DNA from: Novosphingobium sp. HII-3
GTDB lineage: Bacteria; Pseudomonadota; Alphaproteobacteria; Sphingomonadales; Sphingomonadaceae
NCBI RefSeq assembly: GCF_002916655.1
Contig: NZ_PPSM01000014.1
Location: forward strand, 310,001-374,000
Reading direction: 5' to 3'
DNA length: 64,000 nucleotides
In this document: one piece after another, positions 23,896 through 32,357 of the stretch
Position numbering within the stretch: the stretch's first letter is position 1
Layout of the letters: each line of letters opens with the position of its first letter
Position numbers and translations under genes: made by a program
The notes under the pieces: generated by a model
Told to the model about the DNA's origin: nothing
The model's database searches: none
Seen by the model: the letters and a program-made list of their open reading frames with translations, nothing else

Positions 23896-26174
23896 TGGCG
23901 TTCAGCCGGCGCGGCGTGCTTGTGGGGGCGCTCGCGGGCGGCGGGCTTGCGCTCGGCTACGTGCTGCGTCCGCGCAGTTACCCGCCGCCGCTGCCGGCGC
24001 GGAACGGAGAATTCGCGTTCGACGCGTGGATCCGGATCGGCACGGACGGTGTCGTCACCGTCTCAGTGCCGCAGGTGGAGATGGGGCAGGGCGTCACGAC
24101 GCTCATCCCGCAGATCGTCGCGCATGAACTGGGCGCGGACTGGCGGCAGGTCGCTGTCGAACCCGCTCCGGTCAGCGGCCACTACGCGAACCTCGCGCTG
24201 GCCGCGAAATGGGCACCGCTGTGGATGCCGCTGCCTGCCCTCGCACCGGTTGTTGCGGCAACGCCTGCCAGCCTCGTCACCCGCCGCTGGGCGGAAGGAG
24301 AGGCCTTCACCGTCACCGCCGACGGCACTGAGATCGCCGCTTACGAAGGCGCCGCCCGCGCCGCCGCCGCCTGCGCGCGGGCGATGCTGGCACAGGCCGC
24401 CGCTGCCCGCTGGGACGTCGCCTGGGAAGAGTGCGAGGTGACGGGCGGTTTCGTCCGGCACGAAGGGAAGCGGCTGCCGTTCGGTCCGCTTGTCGAGGAA
24501 GCGGCGGCGCTTTCCCCGCCGTCGACCCCGCCGCTGCGCGCCGAGCCGATGGCCGAGCGGCCGGGGGAGTTCCCTCCCGGTGCGGCCCTTGCCTACCCTC
24601 GGCTGGACTTGCCCTCCAAGGTGGACGGATCGTTCGTCTTCGCCGCCGATGTGCGCCTGCCGGGCATGGTCTACGCCGCGATCAGGCATGGCCCGATCGG
24701 GCGCAAGACGTTCGTCTCCGATGCCGACGAGGCGGCGGTGAAGGGCATGCCCGGCTTCCTGCGCATCGTCCGCAGCGAGGAAGGCGAGGCTGCGTGGATC
24801 GCCGCCGTGGCGACCGACGGCTGGACGGCGGAACAGGCGCTTACCCGCATGGAGCCCGGCTTCAAGGTGGCGGGAGGCGTGGAAACGGACGCGGTCGAAG
24901 CGGCGATGAACGAGGCCCTGCACAAGGCCGACGCGCATCGCATCCACTCCGCGGGCGATCTCTCGCTGGTGAAGGGCGGGCTGCCCGTGCAACTGGGCTA
25001 CGAAGTGGCGCCCGCGCTTCACGTCACCATCGAGACGACAGCCGCAACCGCGTGGTTCCGCGGCGGGCGGCTGGAACTCTGGATCGGCACGCAGGCGCCG
25101 GAAGCCACCCGGCAGGCGGTGGCGCGCGCCCTCGGCCTGAACGTGCGCGACATCGTGCTTTATCCCGTGGGGATCGGCGGCAGCTTCGACCGGCGGCTGG
25201 AGTTCGGCCACGCCGTCGAGGCGGCGCGGATCGCCAGGGCCGTGGATCGCCCGGTCCAGCTCACCTGGTCCCGCCGTGAGGAGTTTCGCGCCGGGCTTCC
25301 CCGCGCGCCCGTGATCGCGGTCATGGCGGCACGGCCCGACACGGAGGGCGGCGTCGCCGGCTGGCGCGCCCGCATCACCGTGCCCGCGACGGCGCGCGAG
25401 TTCGGCCGCCGCTTCTTTCACCACGACGCGCCGTTCGACGCTATCGAGGCCGCTGCGAATGAGGCCGATCCGATGGCGTTGGAAGGCGCGGTCCCGCCTT
25501 ATGCCATTCCCAATCTCGCCATCGATCATGTGCCGGTCCGCATCGGGCTGCCAACGGCCCGGATGCGCGGCAACGCGCATGGCTGGACGGCGTTCTTCAA
25601 CGAAAGCTTCGTGGACGAACTGGCGCACAAGGCGGGCCGCGAACCCCTGTCCTACCGCATGGCGATGCTGGGCGGCGATCCGCGTCTGGCCGGGTGCCTG
25701 CAGCGGGTGGCGGCGCTTTCGCAGTGGGGCGGGGGCGGCGATGCCAGCGGGCAGGGGATCGCCTGCCACCGCATCGGCGAAGGCCGCATCGCCGTTGTTG
25801 TCAGCGCCCGGCGCGATGCGGAAGGCGTCCGCGTGGAGCGGGTCAGCGCGGTTGCCGACTTGGGCCGCATCGTCAATCTCGACATCGCCCGCCAGCAGAT
25901 CGAAGGCGGGCTGGTGTTCGGCCTAGGCCTCGCGCTCGGCTGCTCAGTGCGCTATGCGGGCGGGCGCCCCGATGCCGAGCGGCTGGTGAGCATGGGCCTG
26001 CCGACTCTTGCCGATTGCCCGGCCATGGACGTCGAGTTCATCGAGAGTCGCGAGGATCCCGCCGATCCGGGCGAGCTTGGTGTCGCGGCGATCGCGCCTG
26101 CACTGGCCAATGCCCTTTTCTCCGCGACCGGGCTTCGCCTGCGCCGCCTTCCCTTCTTTGCCGAGGACGTCTGA
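23895..26174 (+). CDS. Molybdopterin-binding oxidoreductase large subunit (isoquinoline 1-oxidoreductase beta-like)
   Basis: This 759-residue protein belongs to the xanthine dehydrogenase/aldehyde oxidase superfamily, in which the large subunit binds the molybdenum cofactor and hydroxylates the substrate. It starts with a Tat-like signal (FSRRGVLVGALAGGG), so it is probably exported folded. VEMGQGVTT, GGSFDRRLEFGHAVE and the C-terminal GELGVAAIAPALANALF, with the probable catalytic Glu727, match the IorB type; the usual GGFGRR is GGSFDRR here. The [2Fe-2S] small subunit and cytochrome subunits that normally accompany it are not adjacent. It sits between an Fe-S carrier and hemH, with a 1-base overlap on one side and none on the other. 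Confidence 0.87.
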   Translation: MAFSRRGVLVGALAGGGLALGYVLRPRSYPPPLPARNGEFAFDAWIRIGTDGVVTVSVPQVEMGQGVTTLIPQIVAHELGADWRQVAVEPAPVSGHYANLALAAKWAPLWMPLPALAPVVAATPASLVTRRWAEGEAFTVTADGTEIAAYEGAARAAAACARAMLAQAAAARWDVAWEECEVTGGFVRHEGKRLPFGPLVEEAAALSPPSTPPLRAEPMAERPGEFPPGAALAYPRLDLPSKVDGSFVFAADVRLPGMVYAAIRHGPIGRKTFVSDADEAAVKGMPGFLRIVRSEEGEAAWIAAVATDGWTAEQALTRMEPGFKVAGGVETDAVEAAMNEALHKADAHRIHSAGDLSLVKGGLPVQLGYEVAPALHVTIETTAATAWFRGGRLELWIGTQAPEATRQAVARALGLNVRDIVLYPVGIGGSFDRRLEFGHAVEAARIARAVDRPVQLTWSRREEFRAGLPRAPVIAVMAARPDTEGGVAGWRARITVPATAREFGRRFFHHDAPFDAIEAAANEADPMALEGAVPPYAIPNLAIDHVPVRIGLPTARMRGNAHGWTAFFNESFVDELAHKAGREPLSYRMAMLGGDPRLAGCLQRVAALSQWGGGGDASGQGIACHRIGEGRIAVVVSARRDAEGVRVERVSAVADLGRIVNLDIARQQIEGGLVFGLGLALGCSVRYAGGRPDAERLVSMGLPTLADCPAMDVEFIESREDPADPGELGVAAIAPALANALFSATGLRLRRLPFFAEDV

Positions 26175-27197
26175 ATGCCCCCACGTCATCCTGAAGTCGC
26201 CCACGGGCAGGTCGGTGTCCTGCTGGTCAACCTGGGAACGCCCGACGCGCCCACGCCCGATGCGGTGCGCCGCTACCTTGCGGAGTTCCTGTCCGATCCG
26301 CGCGTGGTGGAGATCCCGGCCATCGCCTGGAAACCGATCCTGCACGGCATCATCCTGCGCACGCGTCCGGCGAAGTCCGCCCACGCCTATCAGCAGGTCT
26401 GGACCCGGGACGGTTCGCCTCTGGCCGCGATAACGGCAGGCCAGGCGCGCGCGCTGCAAGAGCGGCTGGGGGACGCTGCGCGGGTCGACTGGGCGATGCG
26501 CTACGGCAATCCCTCCATCGCCTCGCGGCTGCAGGCGCTGAAGGACGCCGGGTGCGACCGCATCCTGGTGGCGCCGCTCTATCCGCAGTATTCCGGCGCG
26601 ACCACGGCGTCGGTCGTGGACAAGCTGGGGCAGGCGCTGGGTACGATGCGCTGGCAGCCCGCCGTGCGCACCCTGCCGCCCTACCACGATGACGAGGCCT
26701 ACATCTCCGCGCTGGAAGCCGATGTGACGGCGCAGATCGGCGCGCTGGATTTCGAGCCGGAAATGCTGCTGCTGTCGTACCACGGCATGCCTGAGCGGAC
26801 GCTGCACCTTGGCGATCCCTACCACTGCCACTGCCGCAGGACTTCCAGCCTGCTGGCTGAACGGCTGGCGCAGCGCCTGCCGGGCCTGCGTGTGGAAACC
26901 AGTTTCCAGTCCCGCTTCGGCCGCGCCAAGTGGCTGGAGCCTGCCACCGAAACGGTGCTCGACGCGGAAGCGAAGGCGGGCACACGCCGCATCGCCATCG
27001 CCGCACCCGGCTTTTCCGCCGATTGCGTGGAGACGCTGGAGGAACTGGCGATCCGTGGGCGCGAAGTCTTCGAGGAGGCGGGCGGGGAGCGTCTGGCCGT
27101 GCTCGCCTGTCTCAACGACCGGGCGCCGGGCATGGCCATGCTGGAAACGCTGGTACGGCGCGAACTGTCGGGCTGGAGCGGGATTGCAGCAATTTAA
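26175..27197 (+). CDS. hemH: Ferrochelatase
   Basis: HemH inserts ferrous iron into protoporphyrin IX, the last step of protoheme synthesis. The 340-residue chain has VLLVNLGTPDAPTPDAVRRY at its start, LSYHGMPERTLHLGDPY with the catalytic His, and the C-terminal PGFSADCVETLEEL with a conserved Glu. It is of normal length and soluble. Its ATG follows the preceding stop without any gap, so translation is coupled to the molybdopterin oxidoreductase gene. Confidence 0.97.
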   Translation: MPPRHPEVAHGQVGVLLVNLGTPDAPTPDAVRRYLAEFLSDPRVVEIPAIAWKPILHGIILRTRPAKSAHAYQQVWTRDGSPLAAITAGQARALQERLGDAARVDWAMRYGNPSIASRLQALKDAGCDRILVAPLYPQYSGATTASVVDKLGQALGTMRWQPAVRTLPPYHDDEAYISALEADVTAQIGALDFEPEMLLLSYHGMPERTLHLGDPYHCHCRRTSSLLAERLAQRLPGLRVETSFQSRFGRAKWLEPATETVLDAEAKAGTRRIAIAAPGFSADCVETLEELAIRGREVFEEAGGERLAVLACLNDRAPGMAMLETLVRRELSGWSGIAAI

Positions 27198-27270
27198 CAG
27201 CCGTCCACCTTGACCTGGGGGGCGTTTGTTCCGATTCCGTTCCTGTTGTCGGGGAGGGAGCAAGGACCGG

Positions 27271-28236
27271 ATGCGCGCGGAAACAGAGCAGGCGGACTTC
27301 GTCTACGGCGGGTCAGCGCCCGCAAACGGCGGCGGCGCCGGGGTGGCGCTGTCAATCTATGCGGATCGTCCCCACCTTCGCGCCGTAATGCGGGAGGATG
27401 CCGGCGCGGCGGGCCTCAACGTGCTGGCCGCCAGCCCGCTGTCCGACCTTGTCGAGGCTGGGGAAAGCGGATCGACCGGCCTTGGCGATGTCGTTCTCAT
27501 CGACTGCCCGCAGGCCGACGCGGCAACGCTTGCCGTGCTCGCCCGGCTGGACATGCGCGCGGCGCGCGGCGGGGCGCGCCTCATCGTCTCGACGCAGGTT
27601 GATGCGCTGGAGGACGTGTTCGCCTGCATGGACCAGTCCGCTCCCGTCCTGCTGGTCGACCCCGACCGGGCGGAGCGTGTCCTCGCCCTTGGACAGGTGC
27701 TGGCCGGTTTCCCTTCCGGCCGTCTGCGCGAACTCTCCGACGATGACCGGCTGATGCTGCTGCGCCTGACCGAACAGGTTGGCCAGATCGCCGGCCGGAT
27801 GGACCGGCTGGATCCGCGCAGCGCCACGCCTGTGCCGCCTGCGGCATCGCCGCCTTCTGTGCAGCCGGCGTCTGGGGGCCAGCCCCAGATCCCCGATGCG
27901 CGGCTGGTGCGGCGGATCATCCGCCAGCGGCAGCTGCGCGCACGGTTCTTCGATGGCGATCTGTTCGCCGATCCCGCCTGGGACATGCTGCTGGATCTTG
28001 CCGCCTCGCGAATCGAAGGCAAGCGCGTCTCGGTCACCTCCCTGTGCATCGCGTCGGGCGTCCCCGCCACGACGGCGCTGCGCTGGATCGGCCAGATGGT
28101 CGAAGCAGGAATCTTCGTGCGGATCAGCGACGGCACGGACCGGCGCCGCGCCTTCATCGACCTCAGCGACACGGCGGTGCAGGGGATGGCGCGCTATTTC
28201 GCGGAGATCGCCCTCACCGCGCCGGCTCCGATCTAG
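27271..28236 (+). CDS. Uncharacterised protein with C-terminal winged helix
   Basis: I do not recognise a named family. The 321-residue product has an alpha/beta N-terminal half (about 25-155) containing VVLIDCPQADAATLAVLARL and VLLVDPDRAERVLAL, which reads like a Rossmann or receiver-like fold without an obvious phospho-acceptor context. A Pro-rich linker follows (about 185-205), then a C-terminal domain whose SVTSLCIASGVPATTALRWI (about 252-271) and DRRRAFIDLS fit a MarR-like winged helix. It is therefore probably a DNA-binding regulator. The ATG is chosen for the GGGAGG/AAGGA region just upstream. Neighbours are hemH and two flavoproteins, all on the same strand. Confidence 0.75.
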   Translation: MRAETEQADFVYGGSAPANGGGAGVALSIYADRPHLRAVMREDAGAAGLNVLAASPLSDLVEAGESGSTGLGDVVLIDCPQADAATLAVLARLDMRAARGGARLIVSTQVDALEDVFACMDQSAPVLLVDPDRAERVLALGQVLAGFPSGRLRELSDDDRLMLLRLTEQVGQIAGRMDRLDPRSATPVPPAASPPSVQPASGGQPQIPDARLVRRIIRQRQLRARFFDGDLFADPAWDMLLDLAASRIEGKRVSVTSLCIASGVPATTALRWIGQMVEAGIFVRISDGTDRRRAFIDLSDTAVQGMARYFAEIALTAPAPI

Positions 28237-28290
28237 GGCGCCTCAACGCGGCGATGGCGCTTCGATCGCCAAGCGTATAAAGGCGCGCGG

Positions 28291-29916
28291 ATGCTCCGCC
28301 TCACTGACATTGCCCTGCCGCTCGACCATACGCCTGCCGACCTCGACGCCGCCGTGGTGCAGCGCCTTGCCATTACCCCATCGGACCTTGAGCGCGTCAG
28401 TGTGTTCCGGCGCGGCAACGATGCCCGCCGCAAGAACGCGATCAAGCTGGTCTACGCGCTCGATGTTCTGGTGAAGAACGAAGCCGAGGTGCTGGCCCGC
28501 TTCGCCGACGACGCGCATGTGAAGCCGACGCCGGATATCGCGTACAGGTTCCCCACGCGCGCGCCGGAAGGCTGGGCCGGGCCACGGCCCGTCGTCATCG
28601 GCGCAGGCCCCTGCGGTCTGCTGGCGGCCCTCATCCTGGCGCAGATGGGTCTGAAGCCGATCATCATCGAACGCGGCAAGGCGGTGCGCGAACGCACGAA
28701 GGATACCTGGGGTCTGTGGCGGCGCTCGGAGCTCAATCCGGAAAGCAACGTCCAGTACGGCGAGGGCGGCGCGGGCACGTTCTCGGACGGCAAGCTCTAC
28801 AGCCGCATCAAGGATCCGCGCCACCTCGGCCGCAAGGTGCTGACCGAGTTCGTCAAGGCCGGTGCGCCGGAGGACATCCTCACCGAAGCGCACCCGCACA
28901 TCGGTACCTTCCGCCTCGTCACCATGGTCATGTCCATGCGCGAGACGATCGAACAGCTTGGCGGCGAATACCGCTTCGGCACGCGGGTGGAGGATTTCGA
29001 GATCGCCGAAGAGAACGGAGAGCGCCGCCTCAAGGGCCTGCACCTCTCCACGGGGGAGTTCCTGGAGGCCAGCCACGTCATTATGGCCGTGGGCCATTCC
29101 GCGCGCGACACCTTCGAGGTGCTGTACAAGCGCGGGGTCCACATCGAGGCCAAGCCTTTCGCCATCGGCGTGCGCATCGAACACCCGCAAAGCTGGGTCG
29201 ACAAGGCGCGTTACGGCGAATGCGCAGGCAACCCGATCCTCGGCGCCGCCGCCTACGCGCTGTCGCACAAGGCGAAGAACGGGCGCACCGTCTATTCCTT
29301 CTGCATGTGCCCGGGCGGCCGGGTCGTGGCGGCCACCAGCGAAGAAGGCCGCGTCGTCACCAACGGCATGAGCCAGTATTCGCGCGCCGAGTTCAACGCC
29401 AACTCCGGTCTTGTCGTCGACATCGACCCGGAGCGCGATTTCCCGGGGCACCCGCTGGCCGGCATCGCGCTTCAGCGCCGGCTCGAGGAACTGGCGTTCG
29501 TGGCCGGGGGCTCGAACTACAAGGCCCCGGCGCAGAAGGTCTCTGATTTCCTGGCGGGGCGCCCCTCGATCGAGCTGGGGGAAGTGACACCCAGCTATCA
29601 GCCCGGCGTCCACCTGACGGATCTTCAGGAGTGCCTGCCCGACTTCGTCGTCGAGGCCATCCGCGAGGCGCTGCCGGTGTTCGGGAGACAAGTGCCGCGC
29701 TACGACCACCCGGACGTGGTCATGACCGGCGTGGAAACGCGTACGTCCTCGCCGGTGCGGATCGGCCGGGGCAAGGACCTGCAGAGCCTTAACACGCGCG
29801 GTCTTTACCCGGCGGGTGAGGGGGCGGGGTACGCGGGCGGCATCCTGTCCGCCGCCGTCGACGGCATCCGCGTGGCCGAAGCGCTCGCCCTGGAGCTGGT
29901 TCCCGCGGCGTCATGA
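28291..29916 (+). CDS. FAD-dependent oxidoreductase (COG2509-type)
   Basis: A 541-residue flavoprotein. After about 95 residues of an N-terminal domain it has the FAD-binding GAGPCGLLAALIL (from about 103), IIIERGKAV, and the distinctive NVQYGEGGAGTFSDGKL segment, followed by AVGHSARDTFEVL and the C-terminal PAGEGAGYAGGI that closes the FAD site. These mark the family of uncharacterised FAD-dependent dehydrogenases. No substrate is known. There is no signal peptide or membrane segment. Its stop overlaps the next gene's start by four bases. Confidence 0.88.
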   Translation: MLRLTDIALPLDHTPADLDAAVVQRLAITPSDLERVSVFRRGNDARRKNAIKLVYALDVLVKNEAEVLARFADDAHVKPTPDIAYRFPTRAPEGWAGPRPVVIGAGPCGLLAALILAQMGLKPIIIERGKAVRERTKDTWGLWRRSELNPESNVQYGEGGAGTFSDGKLYSRIKDPRHLGRKVLTEFVKAGAPEDILTEAHPHIGTFRLVTMVMSMRETIEQLGGEYRFGTRVEDFEIAEENGERRLKGLHLSTGEFLEASHVIMAVGHSARDTFEVLYKRGVHIEAKPFAIGVRIEHPQSWVDKARYGECAGNPILGAAAYALSHKAKNGRTVYSFCMCPGGRVVAATSEEGRVVTNGMSQYSRAEFNANSGLVVDIDPERDFPGHPLAGIALQRRLEELAFVAGGSNYKAPAQKVSDFLAGRPSIELGEVTPSYQPGVHLTDLQECLPDFVVEAIREALPVFGRQVPRYDHPDVVMTGVETRTSSPVRIGRGKDLQSLNTRGLYPAGEGAGYAGGILSAAVDGIRVAEALALELVPAAS

Positions 29917-31100
29917 GCGAAACCTACGACGCCATCGTACTGGGGGCAGGGGCTGCCGGGCTGTTCTGCGCCGCTACGGCCGGACAGCGCGGCCGCCGCG
30001 TGCTGCTCATCGACCACGCGCCCGAACCGGGACGCAAGATCGTGATTTCGGGGGGCGGCCGGTGCAACTTCACGAACCTGCACACCGCGCCCGATCGCTA
30101 CCTGTCGAACAACCCGCACTTCGCGAAGTCCGCACTCAGCCGCTACACCCCCGCCGATTTCCTCGCCCTGGTGGAAAGCCACGGCATCGCCTGGCACGAG
30201 AAGACGCTGGGCCAGCTGTTCTGCGACGGATCGGCCAGGCAGATCGTCGCCATGCTGCTGGACGAATGCGCAAGGGGCGCCGTCGTCCTGCGGTGCGGGG
30301 TCGAACTCGGTGACGTCACGCAGACCGATGGCCTGTACCGCGTGCCTCATGGCGGGCAGGTGGCCAGTGCGCCTGCACTGGTGATCGCGACCGGTGGGCC
30401 GTCGATCCCGAAGATGGGCGCCAGCGGTTTCGCCTACGATCTCGCGCGCCGCTTCGGATTGAAGGTGGTGCAGCCGCGTCCGGCGCTCGTGCCGCTGACG
30501 CTTCCCGCCGATGAGGCGCTGTTCCGCGAACTCTCCGGCGTATCGACCGAGATCGTCGCGCGCTGCGGGGAAGGAAAGAAGTCCCCCGCATTCCGGGAGG
30601 CGGCGCTGTTCACGCACCGGGGCCTGTCCGGTCCCGCCATCCTTCAGATCTCGAGCTACTGGAAGCGCGGCGACACCGTCACGGCCCAGTTCCTGCCGGA
30701 TCGCCTCGACGGCTGGCTGCGCGCCCTCAAGCGCGAGCGCCCGCGCCTCTCCTTCCGCAAGGCTCTTGGCGATGGCCTTCCCGAACGGCTGGCGGAAGCG
30801 CTGTGCGGGCGGCTGGGCCTGGAAGGGGAGCTCGGCGCACTTACCGACAAGGCTCTGGCTGCGGCGGAAGCCCGGCTGATGCGCTGGCCTTTCGTGCCGG
30901 ACGGGTCGGAAGGGTTCGCCAAGGCGGAGGTGACCGTCGGCGGCATCGACACGGCCGAGCTGTCCTCGCGCACGATGGAGGCGAAGCGCGCGCCGGGCCT
31001 CTATGCCATCGGCGAGGGGGTCGACGTCACCGGCTGGCTTGGTGGCTACAACTTCCAGTGGGCCTGGGCGAGCGCGCGCGCCGCTGGGCTGGCGCTCTAG
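29913..31100 (+). CDS. HI0933/BaiN-family flavoprotein
   Basis: The 395-residue product has a Rossmann start GAGAAGLFCAATAG (11-24), the family marker PGRKIVISGGGRCNFTN, and the C-terminal VTVGGIDTAELSSRTMEA with GEGVDVTGWLGGYNFQWAW, which are characteristic of the HI0933 family of NAD(P)/FAD enzymes. One relative (BaiN) reduces bile-acid intermediates, but most members are uncharacterised, so no function is assigned. It overlaps the previous flavoprotein gene by four bases. Its TAG stop is embedded in CTAG, which also supplies the stop of the convergent LacI-type gene. Confidence 0.9.
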   Translation: MSETYDAIVLGAGAAGLFCAATAGQRGRRVLLIDHAPEPGRKIVISGGGRCNFTNLHTAPDRYLSNNPHFAKSALSRYTPADFLALVESHGIAWHEKTLGQLFCDGSARQIVAMLLDECARGAVVLRCGVELGDVTQTDGLYRVPHGGQVASAPALVIATGGPSIPKMGASGFAYDLARRFGLKVVQPRPALVPLTLPADEALFRELSGVSTEIVARCGEGKKSPAFREAALFTHRGLSGPAILQISSYWKRGDTVTAQFLPDRLDGWLRALKRERPRLSFRKALGDGLPERLAEALCGRLGLEGELGALTDKALAAAEARLMRWPFVPDGSEGFAKAEVTVGGIDTAELSSRTMEAKRAPGLYAIGEGVDVTGWLGGYNFQWAWASARAAGLAL

Positions 31101-32158
31101 CCGGTCGGGCGCGTCGTTTCGCGCACCACGAGGGTTGGGGGCATCACCCGGCTCTGGCGCACGTCGCCGTCGATCAGGGCCTTGAGCTTGGCGACCATGA
31201 CCCTGGCACCCTCGGCGATTTCCTGCCGCACGGTCGTCAGCGGGGGAGATGTCAGGCCGGCCATGGGAAGATCGTCGAAGCCGACGAGCTGGATGTCGCC
31301 GGGCACCTTGCGGCCCGCTTCGTGCAGGACATGCAGCGTGGCCATCGCGATGACGTCCGACGCGGCGACGATCCCGTCGTAATCCGCGCCCGAGGCGATC
31401 AGCGCCGCGCCGATCTGGCTGCGCATCCGCTCATCGGCAAGGTCGGCCGGAATATGGTCGATCGTCAGCCCCGCCGCCTGGGCTGCGGCGCGGGCGCCTT
31501 TCAGCCGCGTGGCGATCTCGACGCCCGCGGTATCGCCCACGAACGCCAGCCGCCGCGCCCCGCAGGCGATCAGATGCTCCGCCCCGAGCCGTCCGCCCAG
31601 TTCGCTGTCCGTGCCCACGGTGATGTGGCGCTGGCCCTTGGCCCGGTTGCCCCAGACGACGAGGGGGCGATACCGCGCGGCGACCTGCTCGATGATCGCG
31701 GACTGGTCGGACTGGCCGATGAGCAGCACGCCGTCGACCATGCCTGATCCGGTGATCCGTTCAAGCCAGTCGGGTGTGCCATCGGGTATCGCGCGGCTGA
31801 GCATGATGTCGTAGCCGCTGCCGGTCAGTTCGTCCGCCAGATGGCCGAGAATCGCCATGAAGAACGGATCGGAGATCGGCTGGCCTGTCGCGGGGCCGAG
31901 CGGGATGACGACACCGATGACGCCTGTCCGCCCCGAGCGCAGCTTGCTGGCTATCTGGTTCGGGCGAAAGCCGTATTGCCGCGCCAGGACCTGTATCCGC
32001 TCACGTGTTTCGATGTTGACGAGCGACTTGCCCGCGAGGGCGCGGGACACCGTTCCTGCGGAAACCCCCGCCACGCGCGCCAGATCGGCGAGCGTGCGCA
32101 CCTCCACGGCCGTTTCCGGAGTGTCCGTGCCGTTCGGGCCTCCTCTGCTCTTGTCCAT
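31097..32158 (-). CDS. LacI-family transcriptional regulator
   Basis: A 353-residue repressor with the LacI helix-turn-helix (TLADLARVAGVSAGTVSRALAGK, given as residues about 22-44), a hinge helix RPNQIASKLRSG and a periplasmic-binding-protein-like sensor domain (from about 78). It is divergent from a ROK fructokinase, with 199 bases between them holding a perfect 12-bp palindrome, which suggests control of that kinase or of itself. The effector is unknown; phosphorylated sugars or sugar acids of the Entner-Doudoroff pathway are common ligands in related bacteria. Confidence 0.93.
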   Translation of the reverse strand: MDKSRGGPNGTDTPETAVEVRTLADLARVAGVSAGTVSRALAGKSLVNIETRERIQVLARQYGFRPNQIASKLRSGRTGVIGVVIPLGPATGQPISDPFFMAILGHLADELTGSGYDIMLSRAIPDGTPDWLERITGSGMVDGVLLIGQSDQSAIIEQVAARYRPLVVWGNRAKGQRHITVGTDSELGGRLGAEHLIACGARRLAFVGDTAGVEIATRLKGARAAAQAAGLTIDHIPADLADERMRSQIGAALIASGADYDGIVAASDVIAMATLHVLHEAGRKVPGDIQLVGFDDLPMAGLTSPPLTTVRQEIAEGARVMVAKLKALIDGDVRQSRVMPPTLVVRETTRPTG

Positions 32159-32221
32159 CGCTGCCCCCTATGTTGTCAGATACCTTAGCATTCGTGGCCG
32201 CCGCCCGGAAGTAACTAGTTC

Positions 32222-32233
32222 AGGCAATTGCCT
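32222..32233. promoter_or_regulatory. Perfect 12-bp palindrome, candidate LacI-family operator
   Basis: AGGCAATTGCCT lies in the divergent region between the LacI-type regulator and the ROK kinase, 64 bases before the former's start and 125 before the latter. LacI-family operators are palindromes of this size, usually centred on CG; AT-centred ones are rarer. Confidence 0.4.
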
Positions 32234-32357
32234 TTTGGGCGGCGTACGGGAAAAATGCGGTGAGCCGGCACTTGGCGCGGGCGGGGCTTGCGGAACCATC
32301 GCGGCGTTCCTGCGCTTGCGTCTGGAGAGCACGAGCGCCGCCAGGCAAGGACGGGTA

